Assembly (NCBI GenBank): GCA_036768485.1
Contig: JAVLUZ010000340.1
Span: 6,349,637 to 6,413,636, forward strand
Direction of reading: 5' to 3'
DNA length: 64,000 nt
Source: Mermis nigrescens
Lineage: Eukaryota; Nematoda; Enoplea; Mermithida; Mermithidae
The stretch's first letter is position 1, and every line of letters begins with the position of its first letter. A program made the position numbers and the translations under genes. Below the pieces are notes generated by a model. It had not been told where the DNA came from and searched no databases. It worked only from the letters and a program-made list of their open reading frames with translations. Below, piece after piece: positions 1 through 11,263 of this stretch.

Positions 1-31
1 ATTTCGAATATTTATTTTTTGAAATTCGTAC

Positions 32-217
32 TTATGTTTCCTAATGTCCTTCATCCCTCCGCGGCCACAACCAAGGCGCTCGGTCGGCGTTTCGCGGCAA
101 AGTTTCTTAATGAGCACCATGCCGTTTTTGGTCATTTTTCGCGGAAAGTCCAACGCGTCGACGCCCTTCAATATCAGATTGTACGTCTTCATCGGATCGG
201 ACGTGGTGAAAGGCGGT
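32..217 (-). CDS. egl-4: PKG exon 15: C-lobe of kinase domain (last exon in window)
   Basis: This exon continues TGT-PPF from exon 14 and encodes the kinase C-lobe after subdomain IX: PPFTTSDPMKTYNLILKGVD, then LIKKLCRETPTERLG and a Gly-rich stretch ending DIRKHK. The invariant Arg of subdomain XI is in ERLG. Acceptor TTGCAG lies at 218-223 and the donor GTACG begins at 31. The exon starts in phase 2 (A CCG) and ends two bases into a codon, so the HKW motif usual in PKG is completed by an exon outside the window. The likeness of LILKGVDAL and DIRKH to nematode EGL-4 is from memory. The open frame on the other strand is a shadow. Confidence 0.93.
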
Positions 218-284
218 CTGCAAGTGGGACGAAAAAATAAAAATAAAAAATAAATAAGGCAAAACGAGCAAGGGGTAGCAAGCA

Positions 285-570
285 GAAATGCACGTGGGGG
301 TGGTGGGGGTCTAGATCCCCGCCAGTACAAAAAAATTAACAATTTTCATAGATAAAATGAGGCGATATAAAGGCAAAAACGTATGAAAATTGAAAACTTC
401 CTCCAAGAGTGCTTAAAATTGACCATAAACTGTGTAATAACATAGTTTTAACGCTATTTTAGCGCTTATATTAGTTTTTGAGGTCATGCTGGCCCGAAAA
501 AGCTGAATTTTTGACTACCCAGACCGGATGTGCTCCGCTCAGGTCGGCCACGCTGCGCATCTTTGGTAGC
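285..570 (+). repeat. R4 repeat copy
   Basis: Begins ATGCACGTGGGGGTGG, contains GCTATTTTAGCGCTTAT and ends AGGTCGGCCACGCTGCGCATC. Related copies are at 6,372-6,630, 22,235-22,502, 35,957-36,232, 36,238-36,510, 37,570-37,862 and 45,235-45,465. R4 has no coding capacity. Confidence 0.7.
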
Positions 571-879
571 AAGCGATTCAGGGGGGGTACGAATGGGGCG
601 AAATTGGCCATAAAGTCATACCCAAATTTCGATTCTAGGGTCTACCGTAATCAACGGGATAGGGCATTTTAGATTCTCGGGAAATTCAAACCCCCCATCT
701 ATCCATATATGGATGCGACCTTTATGTACAGCATGGTAAATATGGGGGAGTCAGTGGGAAGAATTTTCATAAAATTGAAAAAATTGGAAAAAATAGAAAT
801 TTGAAAAAATTCGAGTAAATTGATAAAATGTAGTTAAAAATGTGATATAGGATTGGGCTAAGCATAAAAAACTGATACT

Positions 880-1330
880 ATTGGGCTAAAAATGAGCTAA
901 AAACATAGCACAGCATGGCTCTTAGGAGAATTTTTGTCAGGAAAATCAACACGTCTAGTGGGTCGCAGCAGAAATACACAGCATATAAATTCATCAAGGG
1001 TGATGTGAAACCAAAAGATTGTGCTAAAGCGCCTTTTAAACTCAAGAAATATGGATATAAGTGACAAAAACATAATTTTTTCGGCTAAACCGTAAAAACA
1101 TGAAGAAATTTGAAACAATTCGAATAAATTGAACACAATCTAGTAAAAATCGAGCACACAGCGCGAAGAATCGAAAATTTGACTTTTTTGAGCGAGCAAA
1201 AAGGTGAAAATGCTTAAAAATGGACCTTTTCAACGAAGTCTTCGGAAACGAATTCTGAAGAAGGTGAGAAAATTTCTGGGAGTGAAATCTTTTCTGCAGG
1301 GTTAAATCCTCTCCCCGAGCCTCAAAGATC
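880..1330 (+). repeat. R5 repeat copy
   Basis: Shares the body AAATTTGAAACAATTCGAATAAATTGAACA, then GCGCGAAGAATCGAAAATTTGAC, with copies elsewhere (3.7, 15.0, 28.5, 39.0, 43.2, 44.1, 51.2 and 53.5 kb). Worn ends; no target duplication found. Confidence 0.55.
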
Positions 1331-2938
1331 AACAATACGTTTGGATGCGAATCGTTAAATAATTTCACGCATTCAACCCGTGAATAAATGTTTTAATGAC
1401 TCAGTTAAAAAAAGAAGAGAGAAATACCGCTGTTCACTCGAAAATATCAGCATCATAAAAATTAAACATTGCTATAAAGACTTATCAAATAAACTATTAC
1501 AAATATGTGAATATGATAATTATTAAAATTGTCGGAAAATAAATCGAAAATTATACAACGTTCAACGCTTTCGCTTCGTCCGAAAATATTCTTATTGCAT
1601 AAGATAATTAACATTGATTTCTTACTTCTTTTATATTTTTACTGATTTTTGCGATATTTTTTCTATCGATAATACAATTTTTTGACTTGACCGACTTTTA
1701 CTGTTCATAACGATATGATCGTTCCGTCCTTCCGTTTCTTACTTCGCTTAGATGCGTAGCCTCACACATCCTGGACTGTATCTCAATTTTTCCCATAAAT
1801 TTTTGTCGACTCCTGCTTTAATTAAAATTTTAAATTTCTTCGGAGCAAAAGAAGCGTTAACTTCCTTTTTTATGCACGTACGGACAGCTTTGATTAGAAA
1901 TTTTAAAAAATTTCGCAATTCCGTTATTTTGATTCGAGTAGCAAATGGAACGGCAGACACGCGAAACATCGAAATAATAGGTAAATATTACAAATAGACT
2001 GAAGGAAACGTTGCCGCGTTAGCCAGTCATTGGCATCGTGCCAAAATTGTGTGTAATCAAGTAGGAGCGTACCTAGCAGCACACGCGTAAAAGCTCGAAA
2101 TTTAGGAAGGGCTGAGTCGGCTATTTGTACGGGGGCTGTTAAATAATCTCCAATTTTTGCCAAAACTTGCGAAAAACCTAAAAATGGCCTTAAATTGCAA
2201 TATTTTGAGAAGAATATTAGTCTTATTATATGTATGCTTATAACTATAAACGTGTAACAAACTTAATCACAAGCACAAATCGGCGTGAGGTCGAGGGTCT
2301 GAATATCCCAATAAAGTGAAAGTCCCCCAAAAGCGATAGACCCACAAAACTGAACCTCTGGTGCAATTTTAAACAATTTTGTCCCGTACGATCCATCCAG
2401 AAGTAGGTTGCTGCCCATGTAAATTTGCAAGAATTAAACGCACCTAATACCGCACGGCCCGATTTACAAATTATTAAAATCAGGCACCCAAATCATTTCC
2501 TAATTTTCATATTGTTCTCTTGAAAATTCTGGCACAGTTCCAATTATTGATCACTTTTTGAAAACGACGCCATCACACAATGCAAGCGGTAGAATTCTGC
2601 GAGAAGGGGGGGTTAGAGTCGGCCAAAATAGTAGTGCGCGGGGAAACACTATTTTTCGATGTATCTCAGGTTATCTCAGGTAAACAAAGAAAAATCGCGA
2701 GAAAAACGAAAACGCTTTCAAAACAAAAAACCAGAAACGTTATCTCGTTCGATTAAAAAATGAAAAAAATTTCGGTGAACGTTGTTTTTTTGCATTTCAG
2801 ACGTCAAAACATTTTTAAATATATAATTCTCCTTGGGTCCGAGCTCCACCTCTTTTTTCCCACGTCCCTGCGTTGGCCGCTCGCCCTTCCGCCCAAAAAA
2901 ATTGAAAGCTATCGCCGGAAGCCAATGAGTAGTGCTTA

Positions 2939-3241
<303 letters not shown>

Positions 3242-3604
3242 CTATTTTTCGTTTTTTAGTGTTTCAATTTATATTTTTCTACTATTTTTTATTTATTAAT
3301 TTTTTCAGCTATATTCGGTCATAGATGATCGTAATTTATCAATTTTCCGAATTTCCGGCAGTTCAAATTTTGATTTTTTAAATCATTCCTCAAACTTCAA
3401 ATTTTTCTCATTTGTATATGGCACTTATTTATTTCATCGGAAGCCCGGAGGCCATATTTTTGCGCCAGAAGCAGATTAATTAATATAGCAGCAAATATAT
3501 ATGATTCCTAAATTAATATCTGGATCATTGAAACCGTTATTTCAGTACAATTTTCTTCCATTTTTAAGCATAAATTTTGAAAATTTTTGACGCTTTGACT
3601 CGAA

Positions 3605-3985
3605 TGCTTCAATGAGCTGATAGGCAGACACGCAGAACTTGGGAATTATGGGAGTTGAAACAAAAACTTTTTAAAGAACCGTTTTGTGGGCCCAAAACTT
3701 TGCTTTTGCATTAAAAACACAATTTTTGGCGTTCCTGATCATTCACTTTCTTTCTGGAGCACAAAAAAATTAAAAAATGTCAAAAAGAGTACAATAGGAA
3801 AAATATAGTCACAAAATGTGTATAGGGCGCGAAGCGCCGAAAATCTGACACTTCGAGCTAAACGGTCGGTAAAAAGGCTTAAAACAGCACCTTTTTTACG
3901 ACTTCTTTGGAAAATAAAAAATTCTGGGGTGTGAAAAAATTTCTAGGGGGGCGGAGTTTACCTAGGGGTGACACCCCGCATCCCA
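3605..3985 (+). repeat. R5 repeat copy
   Basis: Contains GGGCGCGAAGCGCCGAAAATCTGAC and GGCGTTCCTGATCATT, typical of R5. Lies in PKG intron 13. Confidence 0.55.
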
Positions 3986-4556
3986 AGATTCATGTATACT
4001 GCAAGTACAAAAATAATCATCGAGCCGTCATTCGAGCCTCTTATGATAATTCAGCCTAAATTTCACAAAATTTCAGGTGCCTTACACCGGGTTTTCGCAA
4101 AAATTGAAGAAATTATGACATGCCCTTGCACGAAACTATCGAGGATTCGAAATTTTTCGGAAAAATAGTTCGCACCAGATTTAGTTCAAAAAAGTAGACA
4201 ACGTGAAACAAGGAAAAATGCTAATTCAAACGCAAAGGGTGAATTTTTAAATCTTATTTCGGCTGGTTTAAGAGAATATGGGGTGCACCGTCCCCTTATC
4301 TGAATCCTGGGCCCAACACTATCGTGGAATCATTGATAATACAATACCCATAATAAATATCAACTAAAATTATAATTAAAATTTAAATAACAAAAAAGAA
4401 CAAAAATCTAATTGAATAAGCCAAAACCACGAGTTTTTCTTACAAATAAATCTACTGAAAATAATAGCCTATCGAAATTAGTAATAATTCGCTCGATTTT
4501 ATAAGATATTTTGCTCATTTTTCAAATTACAAGTAATCAATAATGCAAAGGCTTAC

Positions 4557-4592
4557 CAATTTAGCGTATCCCGACAAATCGAGCATCATGTT
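4557..4592 (-). CDS. egl-4: PKG exon 13: 36-base microexon (catalytic-loop Asn)
   Basis: This is an exact 12-codon, phase 0/0 exon encoding NMMLDLSGYAKL. It is flanked by acceptor TTTTGCAG and donor GTAAGC. It supplies the Asn that follows YRDLKPE in exon 12 (the catalytic-loop metal-binding Asn) and the L-hD-GY-KL strand before DFG. Without it the kinase would be dead, so it must be constitutive in active isoforms. It was found by searching the intron for the missing family motif; phase, both splice sites and sequence all agree. Confidence 0.92.
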
Positions 4593-5061
4593 CTGCAAAA
4601 GCAATTAACAACGTTCAATACTTCAGTGATACAGATAGTAATGAAACTGGTAAGTATATACATTTAGTAAAAAAATCGATGAATAAATAAATCGCAAATA
4701 GATGGATAAATACATAAATAAACAAATGGCAAATCGACCATAGAAAACTTAATGGTTCGACTAATTGAAAAATTTTAGCTTGTATTTTTCAATTTGCCGC
4801 AGCATAAAAAAACGATGAGAAGAATATTTTAATCGACTTTAAATACACTAAATATACATCCATTTCGTTAAGTCAGAATTATTGTATTCTTTTTTTAAGA
4901 AAAACATTATTCTAGACAAATTCTCTATCAATATTACATTATAGCCATAATTTTTAATTCTACCATCCTAATTTAAAATGTTCGAGTCGTTTTATTCTTA
5001 ATTAATTAATTAATTTTCAATAATTAATTAATTAATTAGTTAATCCGATAGCTCTACTCAC

Positions 5062-5167
5062 TTCTGGCTTGAGATCCCTATAGACGACGCCACGGTCGTG
5101 CAAATATTCAATCCCTTCCATTGCACACGCGGTATAAAATCTAGCAGTGCTATCGTCGAAGCAACCC
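5062..5167 (-). CDS. egl-4: PKG exon 12: helix E and catalytic loop YRDLKPE
   Basis: This 106-base exon encodes [35 protein letters not shown]. The YRD form (Tyr for the usual His of HRD) is normal for PKG and PKA. The catalytic Asp and Lys are intact. The first base completes the Arg of LRDR from exon 11 (AG|G). Acceptor is TTTTTAAAAAG; the donor after GAA is GTGAGT. Confidence 0.95.
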
Positions 5168-5739
5168 CTTTTTAAAAATATTTACGACCATGGAAAGTGA
5201 TATCAATTAAATTATTAAAGAAAGTATGAATATTAATGAATTGATTGGGTATGAAAATTGAATAAATTTTTGGTAGGTTACCTCGGTACAGAGAAATGAA
5301 ACAGAAAATAATGTATTAATTTGATGATGAGTTAAATCCAATAATTCACAGCTTGTTTATCTATCGAAGTTTGTTTTTGCCAAGGTAATTATCGTTGGCA
5401 ATCAGCGTTGATTGAATTGTACATGATTTTTAAAAAGTAAAATAATTAAGCAATATTTTTTAATAATCGATTTATTGATTTATAGAGCAGTGCTCACTTA
5501 TGCAGGCGCGTAAGCTGTGGCGGGGCGAAATTTTGTAAGTATGGGTATTTTTCACATTAGTCCCATAGCAAAAACAGTAGAAATTCTTGAAGCGTATTTA
5601 AAAGATTGCCATAATAGACTTTCTCATATTCTTGACCTAAATAGCCCGAATTTAAAGCCTCTTCGCCCAGCTTCGAATTCATTGTTTAGTATAACTTGTG
5701 TGTTCCAAATAGGCCAAACTTGAGTAAACACGTTATTAC

Positions 5740-6008
5740 CACACCTGGGCGTGGGGGAGTTTGGGGGTTTGGGGGTATGCACCCCCAGAAACCAAAATAC
5801 CCCCCCCCCAGAAATCAAAATACCCCCAGAATTCAATTTTTGAAAATTTTTTTCGTTTTTTTGCAATTTTTTGGTGCTAATGGATAGTGCTTGATGTGAA
5901 ACGTCGAAAAATGGTGCTTTTATCGCCATACCACCATTTTTTAAGGCCATTTTTTGACCTTCAAAAAATCTTGCACCCCCCCCAGAATTTTCTTGCTGCC
6001 CACGTATG
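5740..6008 (+). mobile_element. R1 MITE copy 1 (hAT-like)
   Basis: A 269-base copy with ends CACACCTGGGCG and GCCCACGTATG, which are inverted repeats. Flanks GTTATTAC and GTTAATAC are a 7/8 target duplication. R1 is G/C-tract-rich at one end (runs of C before GAATTCAATTTTTGAAAATTT), carries TGGATAGTGCTTGATGTGAA in the middle, and has no coding capacity. Confidence 0.88.
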
Positions 6009-6371
6009 GTTAATACTCGTCTGTCAAAATTTTCTGACGCTCCATGCAGGATTAATTATTTTTCGTTCTGCTCTTTTTATTGCAATGTACTTGATTTGTG
6101 TATAAAACAAGTTAAACAATTTTCCAGCCAGGTCGCGTTTGGATATCATATTGAGAAATCGTTTAAGCGGTCATTTTAAAGGGCATACTATTTGAGTATG
6201 ATTGAAATCGAATTTATTTTTTTAAATTTGTTTTAAAATTTTTCCTTCAAAAGCATGTATATAAAGCTAGATGATTACGCTCAAAACCACCATTATTTTT
6301 GTCTTTCTACAAGTAGTTGTTGAGATATCTGACTCCAAAAGGTGAGTATCCCAAATTCAGAAAGTGCCTGC

Positions 6372-6630
6372 GCCAGACATGCACGTGGGTGGGCAATTAG
6401 GAATATAAGGCACAGTGAAGGCAAAAATGGATGAAAATCGAAATTTTTTTCAAAAGTGCATTAAATTAACCACGAACTGTGTTATAACGTAGTTTTGCGC
6501 TATTTTAGCGCTTATTCCAGTTTTTGTGGTCACGTTGACCTTGAAAAAATCTCCATTTTTAACTCCTCCTCGTCCCAGACTGGTTCACTTCCCCCAGATC
6601 GGCAATACTGTGCATCTATAGGGCCTGCCC
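6372..6630 (+). repeat. R4 repeat copy
   Basis: CATGCACGTGGGTGGG to GATCGGCAATACTGTGCATC, with the central GCTATTTTAGCGCTTATTCC shared by the family. Confidence 0.7.
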
Positions 6631-7704
6631 TTAAGCAGCTTACTATTTATTCTTCAAAAAAGCTTTAAAATTTACTAACAATAGATTTAACAATAAAAAA
6701 GTTACAGTATGAAAAGAAATTAACCGATCTGTAACTTTCCTGCAAAAATTAAAGACCTATGAAACAATGAACTAGGTAGAATTTCGAAAAATTAAAAAAG
6801 AATTCTCCGACACAATTAATATTCGTTTTCAATGTTATAATTGACAGTCGTGTCTGAATAGTAGGATAAACGCAGTAGGCCTGATTGTGCCCATCTTCGA
6901 ATACACGCACGAATTTTCGAACAGTTGCAATGCTCAGCTCGCCTTGAAATTTTTTAAAGACTAAGAAGCAGTGGACCATGCTCAAAAAATTCCTTCAAAA
7001 TTTTTGGGAGAAAAATTCGCAAAAATGATAAATATATAAACGCGCTAATATCTCTGGAAAAAGCGAATATGATCTTGGGCGTTGAAATGACTCTCACCAC
7101 GCAGTGAGGTTGTCAACCCCTCCAGTTATTTTTTCATCTCCCTGAAGAATTCGTGATTTTCTGAAAAATTAATAGAAAAAAATTGTTTTAAGCGTATTAA
7201 GCCGTTACATGTTAGAAGAAAATAGCATGGTGAGAAGCGCAAAAATAATAGTTTTGACGCTCATCCACCGGTTGTAAGCCCAAAAAGGCAAGTAACAAAA
7301 ATTTTTTTACTGTTACTTACCCTAGAGTTCCTTCACTGTGCAAGTCTGGACACGAGCCATTCTTTTTTCCGGGCCTATTCGTCCATAGTCCGGAATTTGA
7401 ATTTAAAATAGAGTGACAATTTTGTTAACAATATTTAAAACTTTCAAGACGAGGAGACCATTGTGTATAAACATGGTCATTTAAAAAGTTGGACCCCTCA
7501 ACAATAAGAGGGCAATAAACAAGTTTTGTTTACACACTGTTTTAAGCTGGCTGGATATTTCACGTAATTCGTATATTGCTATGTAAACTGACGAAAAAAT
7601 TCAACACTTCCGTACATTCCACGAGTGTAAAGTAAGCTGTAGCAGACTTTAACTTTTTTTAAATTTAAATCACACTTCGTTCTTCAATTTGCCCTGATAT
7701 TTAC

Positions 7705-7793
7705 CTGTCCCTGAGAATCGTCCAAACTTCGCCCCCGAGGCAGCCTTCGAGCAGCATGTACAAATATTTTTTGTCTTTATACGTCTTGTAAAG
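7705..7793 (-). CDS. egl-4: PKG exon 11: hinge of the kinase domain
   Basis: It encodes [20 protein letters not shown] followed by GEVWTILRD and two bases of Arg. This is the kinase strand 4-5 and hinge (the MLLE gatekeeper region) and helix D, as in PKG. The donor AG|GTAAAT is good. The 5' border is uncertain: the family sequence needs one G before CTT, but the only AG acceptor (7,794-7,795) uses that G, and exon 10 ends with AA. See the finding on the direct repeat at this junction. Confidence 0.88.
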
Positions 7794-8033
7794 CTTGATA
7801 ATATCGAAAACTTTATAAAACCATTAAGAAATCGCCAAAACAAAGAAAAACAGGAAAAGTTAAAGATCCACTTTGGGGAAAAAAATGCTAAAAAGTTCGT
7901 AGAGAATGAGACCACCTTTAAAATTTAAACAGTGCAAACCGAGAAACTTCGACAAATTTTAATAATATCGGTGTATAAAACTTTAATAATCAAAAAATTA
8001 TGATTTATCAAGTGGGAGCCGAAACAGACGTAC

Positions 8034-8173
8034 TTGATAATAAATTCCGTGTTGCACTCGGCTAATATCTTCCGCTCATTGAGAATATGCTGCTGTTGCC
8101 TAGTCTCAACAATATGAGCCTTCTTCATGATTTTAAGAGCAAAACTTCGACTCGGATCATTGTACAATTGTAT
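8034..8173 (-). CDS. egl-4: PKG exon 10: ATP-binding lysine and helix C
   Basis: The 140-base exon begins in phase 0 (acceptor CGTTCCAG) and reads IQLYNDPSRSFALKIMKKAH, then IVETRQQQHILNERKILAEC and NTEFII plus AA. The Lys of FALK binds ATP phosphates and the Glu of LNER forms the helix-C salt bridge. The donor is GTACGT, but with this donor the next exon is one base out of frame. Confidence 0.93.
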
Positions 8174-9182
8174 CTGGAACGAGAAAGTTGAAAAATTGAG
8201 TAATTAAATCAAAATTAATTTAATAAATAAGTGATTATAATTAAAGAATTACGGTGAGGCTAAAGCATACATAGACTATCAAGGTCTTTTTTGAAAAAAT
8301 AGTCCATTTTTTACTTAAATGTTTGTATGTTTATTATTACAGAAAATCTGGATATATAACATTTTAAAAACAGGAAACATAGTCTTAAACAATATAAACA
8401 AAAACTATTCCGCCTCATATTCGACGATAATGCATGAAATATAAATGTCTAAAGTAAATAATCATGGTCATGAAATGAGACGCGGCGATGGAAACATACA
8501 AAATAAAAAGGCTGCAAGCAAAGAACATCGACGAATTTTATTTTAATATGATTTTTCTCGTTCGAATCTTTTTTGCAATTTAATAAGCTCAATGCGGCAT
8601 TCATATCAATGAAAAAAAATTGATTTTTCAATAGCTAAAATTAATAAATTATAATAATCTTTTCATCGGAAGAAAATTCAATCAAACGGCAAAGAAAGTA
8701 AAAAGGGTCTAAAAATGGCAAGGTTTTCCAAAAAACAATTGTTAAAGAATAGGCAACAAATGGCAGCTTACGAAAGACTGGGGAGGCTAGGACGACCGAT
8801 TTGGATGACAGATTTCCTGTCCCCCTTGACACGTATGTTACTAGCCATTTACATTAATTTGACAAGTAACCACTGCTGAGATGAAGACAGATGAATTACT
8901 ACAATTTTTGATTAGATTTACCTAAAAACCGCTTCTCGTGTTACGTCAGCAATAAATAGGAAACGAAACTAGAATCATCGCGATGTGATTAAGAGATAAT
9001 ATTAGCTGAAATGCTGATAAATTGCTCACCACGACAATCGACTCCCCCGATAAACATAAAATTTGAAAATTTACGTGAAAAGTAATATTGACGATAATTA
9101 AATCGGCAATAAAAATAATATTCTTATTAATGGTAATTAAAGAATTATTGATCAAATAATCCGAAATAAATTTCTCCCTCAC

Positions 9183-9270
9183 TAATTCGACTCTTCCGAA
9201 GCCACCAACGCCCAATGTTGCGACCACTCGGAAATCTTTGAGCTTAACCGGTCCGAATTTTTCTTCGAAC
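9183..9270 (-). CDS. egl-4: PKG exon 9: start of kinase domain, glycine-rich loop
   Basis: It encodes FEEKFGPVKLKDFRVVATLG then VGGFGRVEL. The glycine loop GVGGFGRV is perfect. The first base G completes the Arg begun by AG at the end of exon 8. Acceptor is TTCAATTCAG; the donor after TTA is GTGAGG. The two-residue step FG-PVKLKDF links cyclic-nucleotide site B to the catalytic domain. Confidence 0.94.
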
Positions 9271-9775
9271 CTGAATTGACAAAAAAAATCATCAAGTAAA
9301 AACAAGACGTTATTCAAGAATATAATTTAATTATTATATATATAATATAATTTAATTAAATAATATAATTTAATTAAAAATTTATTATTAAATTATAAAA
9401 AAATATAATTCAATAATTTAAGAATCGTTTCATAAAATTAAGAGCAGATAAGAAAAAGAAAGATATTGGGAAATAAAGTCATTTGGCACTTAAGATCTAG
9501 TCGTACGATAGGAACAAAATTTTCCAAGTTTTTGATCATTTAACAATTTACTGAAAAATATCTGAATTTTGAATATTCTAATTTTTTGTTGTTGCAGCTA
9601 AAGGATCCAGCTCTTTAATTTCACATGATAATGCGTTTCACTTGAACTCTTGCACCTCGTAAAACCCGTAATTTCTCATAATATAATTTTGTGTGCTTTT
9701 TATGTACTTGTGTATATACTATTTCTCGCGTCTTTTTGTTTCTTTTATACTAAGAGCATGCCTAATTTATTTACC

Positions 9776-9850
9776 TTTTATTTATTTATTTATTTATTTA
9801 TTTTTTGTTTTATTTTATTTATTTTTTTTAAATTTATTTTTTTATTTTTT
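9776..9850 (+). repeat. TTTA simple repeat
   Basis: About seven TTTA units followed by T-rich sequence; low-complexity microsatellite in PKG intron 8. Confidence 0.85.
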
Positions 9851-10754
9851 CATATAGATGACTTTCTGTTATTATAACTGAGTGCTTCACATAAAGGTTG
9901 TGCAGCATTGATCATTCCCGCCTCTAAATATGCTAAAAAAATCCGAAATTGCATAAATGAATTAGAATGAAACGCGCTCTTAAATGGAGAAAATTTTAAA
10001 AGATGGACAATCTTGAACTCATTGACAATGAGTGCGAAACCATTTCTTGAAACGCAGTGATTATACTCAGTCTTAGTAAATAATAAAATGACGAAAGAAG
10101 ATGATGAACCAGAGAGAATTATGGCAAAAAAGATGGCGAGAAAGATACAATCAAAAATTATAAAACACAAAACGTCAACACAGGATAGATAAAAAGGACG
10201 AATACGATAAGAATTAAAAGGAAAATTATATTAATTAGATAGAAAACAGATAACGAAGATACGAGACATAAAATAATTTTTAAAAAGATAAAAATCGATA
10301 GCTAATGGAGTTAAAAAACAAAAAAAATTTTTTTAAAAGATAAAAAGACGTTAACAATTAGAAACAAAACAAAAACAACAAGATGACAAAGATACTTACT
10401 TAAATGCAGATATAATGATAGAAAAATGACAATCATTCCAAAAATCATTGCTATTTAGAAAAACATAATTTTTGAGATAAGAAATTATGTGATGATAAAA
10501 TGATAATAATTAGTCAAGTAGAAAGATAACGGAAGATTGTTCTTCACGTTGGCAAACTTCCAAAGTGCTCATCTTCCAAATTTCGACAACGATACACGTA
10601 GTACATGGAAAGTGATATTAATTTAAGAAATTTCCATGATTTACAGGTTTTTTAGGCATATTATTTATTCTACATTCTACGTTAAAATTCGATAGAACTG
10701 CTCAAAATAAAGCCAAGATTTAAATATCTAAAAAGTTCGGTAAAAATCAATAAC

Positions 10755-10907
10755 CTTTGTTGAGCAGTGATTTCCAAGCGAACGTGTTTTTGTTGCTCTG
10801 TGTCTCTTAAGCAAGTAATTAGCTGATTAAAGGCAGATCGTTCTAGGGTGAGACAAGTCACTCCTTCTATTGAGCTAACTATCACGTTGAAGGACCGCAC
10901 GTCCTCC
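10755..10907 (-). CDS. egl-4: PKG exon 8: C-terminal half of cGMP site B
   Basis: The 153-base exon reads EDVRSFNVIVSSIEGVTCLT, LERSAFNQLITCLRDTEQQK, HVRLEITAQQ. It follows GEEVLKG from exon 7 to make the phosphate-binding cassette of site B. In vertebrate PKG the cassette ends R-T-A; here it is R-S-F: the Arg and a hydroxyl residue remain but the small Ala is replaced by Phe. Acceptor AATCAG; donor AG|GTTATT. Confidence 0.93.
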
Positions 10908-11003
10908 CTGATTAAAAACACGTAAAAAAATGTAAAAGATACAAAGACAGCGAAATTGTATATAGAAATAGGAAATAGAGGATCATTACCCAGTCATGGT
11001 CAG

Positions 11004-11255
11004 CATACGTGGGCAGCAAGAAAATTCTGGGGAGGGGTGCAAGATTTTTCAAAGGTCAAAAAATGGCCTTAAAAGTGGTGGTATGGCGAAAAAACACAAT
11101 TTTTTCGACGTTTCTCATTGAGCACTATCTATTGGCATCAAAAAATTGCGAAAAAAACGAAAAAAATTTTTAGAATTGAATTCTGGCAGGGGTATATTGA
11201 TTTCTGGGGGTATTTCGGTTTCTCGGGGGTGCATACCCCCCCCCGCCCAGGCGTG
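11004..11255 (-). mobile_element. R1 MITE copy 2
   Basis: A full copy in reverse orientation, CATACGTGGGCAGCAAG to CCCAGGCGTG, flanked by exact 8-base duplications ATGGTCAG. This is one of the clearest target-site duplications in the window and supports hAT-type insertion. Confidence 0.92.
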
Positions 11256-11263
11256 ATGGTCAG

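Larger units (their letters stand above)
5168..7704 (-). other. PKG intron 11 contents
   Basis: Contains R1 copy 1 and an R4 copy. The remainder (5,170-5,730, 6,640-7,700) is AT-rich; nothing else recognised. Confidence 0.7.
8174..10754 (-). other. PKG introns 9 and 8 (around exon 9)
   Basis: No MITE recognised. AT-rich, with a palindromic TATATAATATAATTTAATTAAA run near 9,335-9,400 and the TTTA repeat. Frames are short and low-complexity. Confidence 0.65.

Noticed and set aside
5000..5040. AT palindrome of TTAATTAA units, considered as an origin or att-like site.
   Set aside because: Simple AT low complexity, common in this window; nothing ties it to a function.
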